Positions 58,801 through 64,000 of a stretch of DNA of 64,000 nt are shown in pieces. The stretch spans positions 1-64,000 of the forward strand of contig OZ251253.1 in the NCBI GenBank assembly GCA_965240325.2, given 5' to 3'. The DNA is from Rebecca billardiae RCC1528 (Eukaryota > Haptophyta). Numbering within the stretch: position 1 is the first letter of the stretch; each line of letters begins with the position of its first letter. The notes beneath the pieces are model-generated. The model searched no databases. It was not told where the DNA came from and worked only from the letters and a program-made list of their open reading frames with translations. Position numbers and translations under genes: made by a program.

Positions 58801-61204
58801 GACGTACTCCTCGCGGTCGAAGCTCGGCGGGGGCGAGGGCGACGGCGGCAGCGGCGGCGGCGACGGCGGCACGTGCCGATGCGGCGCGTCGACCACCAGC
58901 ACGCCCAGCGCGCGAGAGAGCGCCTCGAGGTCGGCGGGCGACGACGCGCTCGCGCCGGGCGTGAGCACAGCCACAGCGTCGACCGCGCGCTCGCCCGCGC
59001 CGCTGTCCGTGCTGAGCGTGAACACCACGTCCAGCAGCCCGTCGTCCGTGGTCGTCACAGCGCCCACGGCCAGCCGCTCCACGCCCACGCCCAGCGCATC
59101 GGCGAGCGAGGCGAGCACGAAGCTGCTCGCGCCGTCAAACTCGGCGGCCGTCACGTTCAGCGTGAGCGCCACGTACTGCGTGCCCGCGGACGCGTCGGGC
59201 GGCGGGCTCGGTGGCGAGGGCGGGCGCGGAGGCGGTGACGGCGCAGCAGGCGGTGCGGGTGGCGGCGAAGACGGGCGTGGCGGCGAAGGCGGCGGCGAGG
59301 GCGGCGCGTGCGCCCGGGGCGCGCTGGCCACGGGCAATCCCAGCAGCGCCGACAGCTCGGCCAGGCTCGCCGGAGACTCGGCCGTCGCGCCCGGCGTGAG
59401 CAAGCCCACCGGGTCGGCGACGGGCACCTCGTCGAGCAGCGGCGCCGTCGTCACGCGGACCACCACGTCGAGCAGCCCGCCCTCGCCGCTCGACACCGAG
59501 TCGATCACCACGCGATCAGCGTCGACGCCCAGCTGCGCCGCGAGCGCCTCGCGCACCGCGTCGCTCGACGCTGCAAACGCGGCCGCGCTCGCGTCCACGC
59601 TCAGCGCGATGTACTGGTTGGTGCCAAAGTCGGGCGGCGGCGAGGGCGGCGAGGGCGGCGCCGAGGGCGGCATGAAGCCGCGCGGCACCGAGAGCACGGG
59701 CGTGCCGAGGAGGCTCGACAGCTCCGCGAGGGTGCCCGGCGACTCGTCAGTCGCGCCCGGCGCGAGAACGGACAGCGCGTCCACTGCGAGCTCGCCCGCC
59801 ACAGCGTCGGTCGTCACCTTGATCACCACCTCGAGCCCGCCACCGTCCACGCCGCCGGTCGATTCGACACTCACGCGGTCGGCGCTCACGCCCAGCTGCG
59901 CAGCGATCGCCGCGAGCGTCGACGCCGCCGTCGCGTCGAACGCCTCCGCGCTCGTGTCGAGCACGAGGGCCACGTACTGCGCGACCGAGAAGTCGGGCGG
60001 CGGATGTGGCGGCGGCGACGGCGGCGGCGGCGGCGTGGGCGGCGAGGGCGGCGGCGAAGGCGGCGACGAAGGCGGCACGTGGTTGAACGGCTGCGCGCGC
60101 ACGGGCACGCCCAGCGCGGCCGAGAGCTCAGCCAGGCTCGCAGGCGACGTCGGCGTCACGCCCGGCGCGAGCGCAGCGGCAGGGTCCACCGGCGTCTCGC
60201 CAGCGGCCACGTCCGTCGTCACCTTGAACACCACGCTCAGCAGCCCGCCCTCGCTCCGCACCTGCTCGACGCTCACGCGAGACGCGTCCACGCCGAGCTC
60301 GGCCGCCACGCGCGACACCGTCTGCGCCGTCACCGCGGCGAACGCGACGGGCGTCATGTCGAGCTGCAGCACGACGTACTCCTCGCGGTCGAAGCTCGGC
60401 GGGGGCGACGGCGACGGCGGCAGCGGCGGCGGCGACGGCGGCACGTGCCGATGCGGCGCGTCGACCACCAGCACGCCCAGCGCGCGAGAGAGCGCCTCGA
60501 GGTCGGCGGGCGACGACGCGCTCGCGCCGGGCGTGAGCACAGCCACAGCGTCGACCGCGCGCTCGCCCGCGCCGCCGTCCGTGCTGAGCGTGAACACCAC
60601 GTCCAGCAGCCCGTCGTCCGTGGTCGTCACAGAGCCCACGGTCAGCCGCTCCACGCCCACGCCCAGCGCGTCGGCGAGCGAGGCGAGCAGGAAGCTGCTC
60701 GCGCCGTCAAACTCGGCGGCCGTCACGTTCAGCGTGAGCGCCACGTACTGCGTGCCCGCGGACGCGTCGGGCGGCGGGCTCGGCGGCGAGGGCGGGCGCG
60801 GAGGCGGCGACGGCGCCGATGGCGGTGCGGGTGGCGGCGAAGACGGGCGTGGCGGCGAAGGCGGCGGCGAAGGCGGCGCGTGCGCCCGGGGCGCGCTGCC
60901 CACGGGCACGCCCAGCAGCGCCGACAGCTCGGCCAGGCTCGCCGGAGACTCGGACGTCGCGCCCGGCGTGAGCAAGCCCACCGGGTCGGCGACGGGCACC
61001 TCGTCGAGCAGCGGCGCCGTCGTCACGCGGACCACCACGTCGAGCAGCCCGCCCTCGCCGCTCGACACCGAGTCGATCACCACGCGGTCCGGATCGACGC
61101 CCAGCTGCGCCGCGAGCGCCTCGCGCACCGCGTCGCTCGACGCTGCAAACGCGGCCGCGCTCGCCTCCACGCTCAGCGCGATGTACTGGTTGGTGCCAAA
61201 GTCG

Positions 61205-61235
<31 letters not shown>

Positions 61236-64000
61236 AGGGCGGCATGAAGCCGCGCGGCACCGAGAGCACGGGCGTGCCGAGGAGGCTCGACAGCTCCGCC
61301 AGGGTGCCCGGAGACTCGTCAGTCGCACCCGGCGCGAGAACGGACAGCGCGTCCACTGCGAGCTCGCCCGCCACGGCGTCGGTCGTCACCTTGATCACCA
61401 CCTCGAGCCCGCCACCGTCCACGCCGCCGGTCGATTCGACACTCACGCGGTCTGCGCTCACGCCCAGCTGCGCAGCGATCGCCGCGAGCGTCGACGCCGC
61501 CGTCGCGTCGAACGCGTCCGCGCTCGTGTCGAGCACGAGGGCCACGTACTGCGCGCGCGTGTAGTCTGGCGGTGGCTGCGGCGGCGCAGAGGGCGACGCG
61601 GGCGGCGACGAGGGCGGCACGTGGTTGAACGGCTGAGCGCGCACGGGCACGCCCAGCGCCGCGGACAGCTCGGCAAGGCTTGTGAACGAGCTCGCGGTCG
61701 CGCCAGGGGTGAGCATGGCGGCCACGTCAACACTCGGCTCACCCGCCGACTCAGCCGTCGTCACCTTCAGCACCACGCTGAGCAGACCGGCCTCACTCCG
61801 CACCTGCTCGACGCTCACGCGCGACGCGTCCACGCCGAGCTCGGCCGCCACGCGCGACACCGTCTGCGCAGAGACGGACGCGAACGCGACAGAGCTCATG
61901 TCGAGCCGCAGCGCGACGTACTGCTCGCTGTCGAAGCTCGGCGGGGGCGAGGGCGACGGCGGCAGCGGCGGCGGCGATGGCGGCACGTGCCGATGCGGCG
62001 CGTCGACCACCAGCACGCCCAGCGCGCGAGAGAGCGCCTCGAGGTCGGCGGGCGACGACGCGCTCGCGCCGGGCGTGAGCACAGCCACAGCGTCGACCGC
62101 GCGCTCGCCCGCGCCGCTGTCCGTGCTGAGCGTGAACACCACGTCCAGCAGCCCGTCGTCCGTGGTCGTCACAGAGCCCACGGCCAGCCGCTCCACGCCC
62201 ACGCCCAGCGCGTCGGCAAGCGAGGCGAGCACGAAGCTGCTCGCGCCGTCAAACTCGGCGGCCGTCACGTTCAGCGTGAGCGCCACGTACTGCGTGCCCG
62301 CGGACGCGTCGGGCGGCGGGCTCGGCGGCGAGGGCGGGAGCGGAGGCGGCCACGGCGCCGCGGGTGGTGCGGGTGGCGGCGAAGACGGGCGTGGCGGCGA
62401 GGGTGGCGGCGACGGCGGTGCGTGCGCCCGGGGCGCGCTGGCCGCGGGCAATCCCAGCAGCGCCGACAGCTCGGCCAGGCTCGCCGGAGACTCGGCCGTC
62501 GCGCCAGGCGTGAGCAAGCCCACCGGGTCGGCGACGGGCACCTCGTCGAGCAGCGGCGCCGTCGTCACGCGGACCACCACGTCGAGCAGCCCGCCCTCGC
62601 CGCTCGACACCGAGTCGATCACCACGCGGTCCGGGTCGACGCCCAGCTGCGCCGCGAGCGCCTCGCGCACCGCGTCGCTCGACGCTGCAAACGCGGCCGC
62701 GCTCGCGTCCACGCTCAGCGCGATGTACTGGTTGGTGCCAAAGTCGGGCGGCGGCGAGGGCGGCGAGGGCGGCGCCGAGGGCGGCATGAAGCCGCGCGGC
62801 ACCGAGAGCACGGGCGTGCCGAGGAGGCTCGACAGCTCCGCGAGGGTGCCCGGCGACTCGTCAGTCGCGCCCGGCGCGAGAACGGACAGCGCGTCCACTG
62901 CGAGCTCGCCCGCCACAGCGTCGGTCGTCACCTTGATCACCACCTCGAGCCCGCCACCGTCCACGCCGCGGGTCGATTCGACACTCACGCGGTCAACGCT
63001 CACGCCAAGCTGCGCAGCGATCGCCACGAGCGTCGACGCCGCCGTTGCACCAAATGCGTCCGCGCTCGTGTCGAGCACGAGGGCCACGTACTGCGCGACC
63101 GAGAAGTCGGGCGGCGGATGTGGCGGCGGCGACGGCGGCGGCGGCGGCGTGGGCGGCGAGGGCGGCGGCGAAGGCGGCGACGAGGGCGGCACGTGGTTGA
63201 ACGGCTGCGCGCGCACGGGCACGCCCAGCGCGGCCGAGAGCTCAGCCAGGCTGGTTGGCGACGTCGGCGTCGCGCCCGGCGCGAGCGCGGCGGCAGGGTC
63301 TACCGGCGTCTCGCCCGCGGCCGCGTCCGTCGTCACCTTGAACACCACGCTCAGCAGCCCGCCCTCGCTCCGCACCTGCTCGACGCTCACGCGCGACGCG
63401 TCCACGCCGAGCTCGGCCGCCACGCGCGACACCGTCTGCGCCGTCACCGCCGCGAATGCGACGGGCGTCATGTCGAGCTGCAGCACGACGTACTCCTCGC
63501 GGTCGAAGCTCGGCGGGGGCGAGGGCGACGGCGGCAGCGGCGGCGGCGACGGCGGCACGTGCCGGTGCGGCGCGTCGACCACCAGCACGCCCAGTGCGCG
63601 AGAGAGCGCCTCGAGGTCTGAGGGCGACGACGCGCTCGCGCCGGGCGTGAGCACAGCCACTGCGTCGACCGCGCGCTCGCCCGCGCCGCTGTCCGTGCTG
63701 AGCGTGAACACCACGTCCAGCAGCCCGTCGTCAGTTGTCGTCACAGAGCCCACGGCCAGCCGCTCCATGCCCACGCCCAGCGCGTCAGCGAGCGAGGCGA
63801 GCAGGAAGCTGCTCGCGCCGTCAAACTCGGCGGCCGTCACGTTCAGCGTGAGCGCCACGTACTGCGTGCCCGCGGACGCGTCGGGCGGCGGGCTCGGCGG
63901 CGAGGGCGGGCGCGGAGGCGGCGACGGCGCCGATGGCGGTGCGGGTGGCGGCGAAGACGGGCGTGGCGGCGAAGGCGGCGGCGAAGGCGGCGCGTGCGCC
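33562..64000 (-). CDS. Giant polycystin-1-like receptor, N terminus outside window
   Basis: One frame without a stop from the right edge to a TGA at 33562-33564, giving about 10,145 visible residues, apparently in one exon. In protein order: an array of about 55 modules of 85-110 residues with SPPP linkers (64000 to about 42390); three IPT/TIG-like domains (about 42340-41415); a REJ-like region (about 41055-39350); a GAIN region and GPS (to 38226); a membrane segment (about 38070-38000); two more hydrophobic segments (about 37480-37300) after EHALAPLLATAPTASPR, where polycystins have a similar block; a long Pro/Ser/Ala-rich disordered stretch; an EF-hand (DLDGDGLVSAPE, about 33970-34005); and two C-terminal membrane segments (about 33880-33700). 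No PLAT domain or ion-channel pore is recognised. Likely a cell-surface adhesion/mechanosensory-type protein; function is inference. Introns in the low-complexity tail cannot be excluded. Confidence 0.85.
38226..38364 (-). other. GPS autoproteolysis site of the giant receptor
   Basis: The segment reads YETLCHHYDEAARVW, then TQSGCDTV, then LLYCLCTHLTDFAGI: four Cys in the C..W..C...C.C arrangement plus the His-Leu-Thr cleavage tripeptide (codons at 38236-38244). In adhesion GPCRs and polycystin-1 the bond between Leu and Thr is cut by the GAIN fold, leaving two non-covalently bound chains. All key residues are present, so cleavage is expected, which would split off an ectodomain of more than 8,500 residues. 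Confidence 0.9.
39350..41055 (-). other. REJ (receptor for egg jelly)-like region of the giant receptor
   Basis: It begins PCGAAGCPTPVAQISGP, with LDGSGSSGAG and YEWRLDP typical of the first PKD-like strand pair. It then contains PLLLAADAG, FRWSVE, VDASASVDPN and TLRVTVSKPG. It ends with RPPFGGTLSVSPARGAALET and WTDDADDLPLLYSFSHAL, which is close to the canonical final REJ block of polycystin-1 proteins. Confidence 0.8.
41415..42340 (-). other. IPT/TIG-like domain cluster of the giant receptor
   Basis: After the last Pro-rich linker the protein changes to Ig-like beta sandwiches: ALTLHGSGFVDARGGEECAF, then LHPPAGPVGGGTVVTLQGVGF, then VTSVSPASGVAGTRTTIAGVGF. The pattern P-x-x-G-x-x-x-G-G-T-x-V-T-x-x-G-x-G-F is the IPT/TIG signature. 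Paired Cys residues (CAF...AECPVP) support secretion. The domains probably act as a stalk between the array and the REJ/GAIN part. Confidence 0.75.
42391..64000 (-). repeat. Coding tandem array: 1572-bp (524-residue) units, each four modules
   Basis: The marker ATGTACTGGTTGGTGCC recurs 13 times from 43919 to 62723. Eleven intervals are exactly 1572 bp and two (first and last) are 1542 bp; the 30-bp loss is in the Pro-rich linker between modules B and C. Each unit carries four homologous modules with ends such as TQYVALTLNVTA (A, with an N-glycosylation sequon), EEYVVLQLDMTP (B), AQYVALVLDTSA (C) and NQYIALSVDASA (D). Each module shows a beta-alpha-beta-like pattern: a Y-x-x-L-x-L strand, a helix ending LGV, then xRVxVxxV and a GGLLxVVxxVTT strand. 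The linkers are (S)PPP-rich, like hydroxyproline-rich algal wall proteins. Both edges of a unit stay in frame because 1572 is 524 codons. The array continues past the window. Confidence 0.95.

Noticed and set aside
43000-63621. Plus-strand frames of 1000-2000 codons across the array
   Set aside because: The 1572-bp unit is a multiple of three, so a stop-free antisense frame stays open through every unit. No Pro-rich or modular logic is visible on that strand.

Overview
The window is the left end of a nuclear chromosome from a GC-rich eukaryotic microalga. It opens with about 2.45 kb of CCCTAA repeats (TTAGGG on the other strand), oriented as expected for a left chromosome end. Genes have short GT-AG introns (about 100-195 bp) and GC-saturated codons. 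The gene set is eukaryotic: Golgi SNAREs, a Seh1 nucleoporin, a CDC20-type protein, an SNM1 nuclease and a plastid terminal oxidase. The oxidase starts with a signal-peptide-like segment followed by a transit-like segment, as in algae with secondary plastids. A haptophyte is my best guess, but another GC-rich alga with a complex plastid cannot be excluded.

Layout: 1-2460 telomere; 2461-3050 subtelomeric junction with an inverted repeat; 3097-4618 a three-exon Ulp1-like (C48) protein that seems to lack its catalytic His; 5123-8146 an unrecognised long ORF; 8147-10596 no supported gene; 10597-17178 a satellite of about 35 monomers (185-186 bp) with higher-order repeats; 17310-18229 GOSR1 (GS28); 20840-22300 an unrecognised membrane protein; 22610-23998 a CDC20/Fizzy-like WD40 protein; 24592-25495 GOSR2 (membrin); 25643-26721 SEH1; 27290-29281 an SNM1/Artemis/Apollo-family protein; 29657-31598 an EF-hand plus plastid terminal oxidase fusion; 31814-32251 a small inverted-repeat element containing a nearly perfect 101-bp palindrome.

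From 33562 to the right edge lies one uninterrupted minus-strand reading frame of more than 10,100 codons, whose N terminus is outside the window. In protein order it has a huge extracellular array of about 55 related modules joined by Pro-rich linkers (four modules per 1572-bp unit), then IPT/TIG-like domains, a REJ-like region, a GAIN region with a textbook GPS site, membrane segments, a long disordered tail with a repeated short motif, an EF-hand and two terminal membrane segments. This is a giant polycystin-1-like receptor and is the most striking object here.

Functional links: GOSR1 and GOSR2 are Qb-SNAREs of the early secretory pathway lying about 6 kb apart on the same strand. The other genes look like ordinary housekeeping neighbours. 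Gene-poor stretches of near 50% GC, rich in GAT/ATC/CG words, contrast with the very GC-rich genes and help to mark intergenic space.
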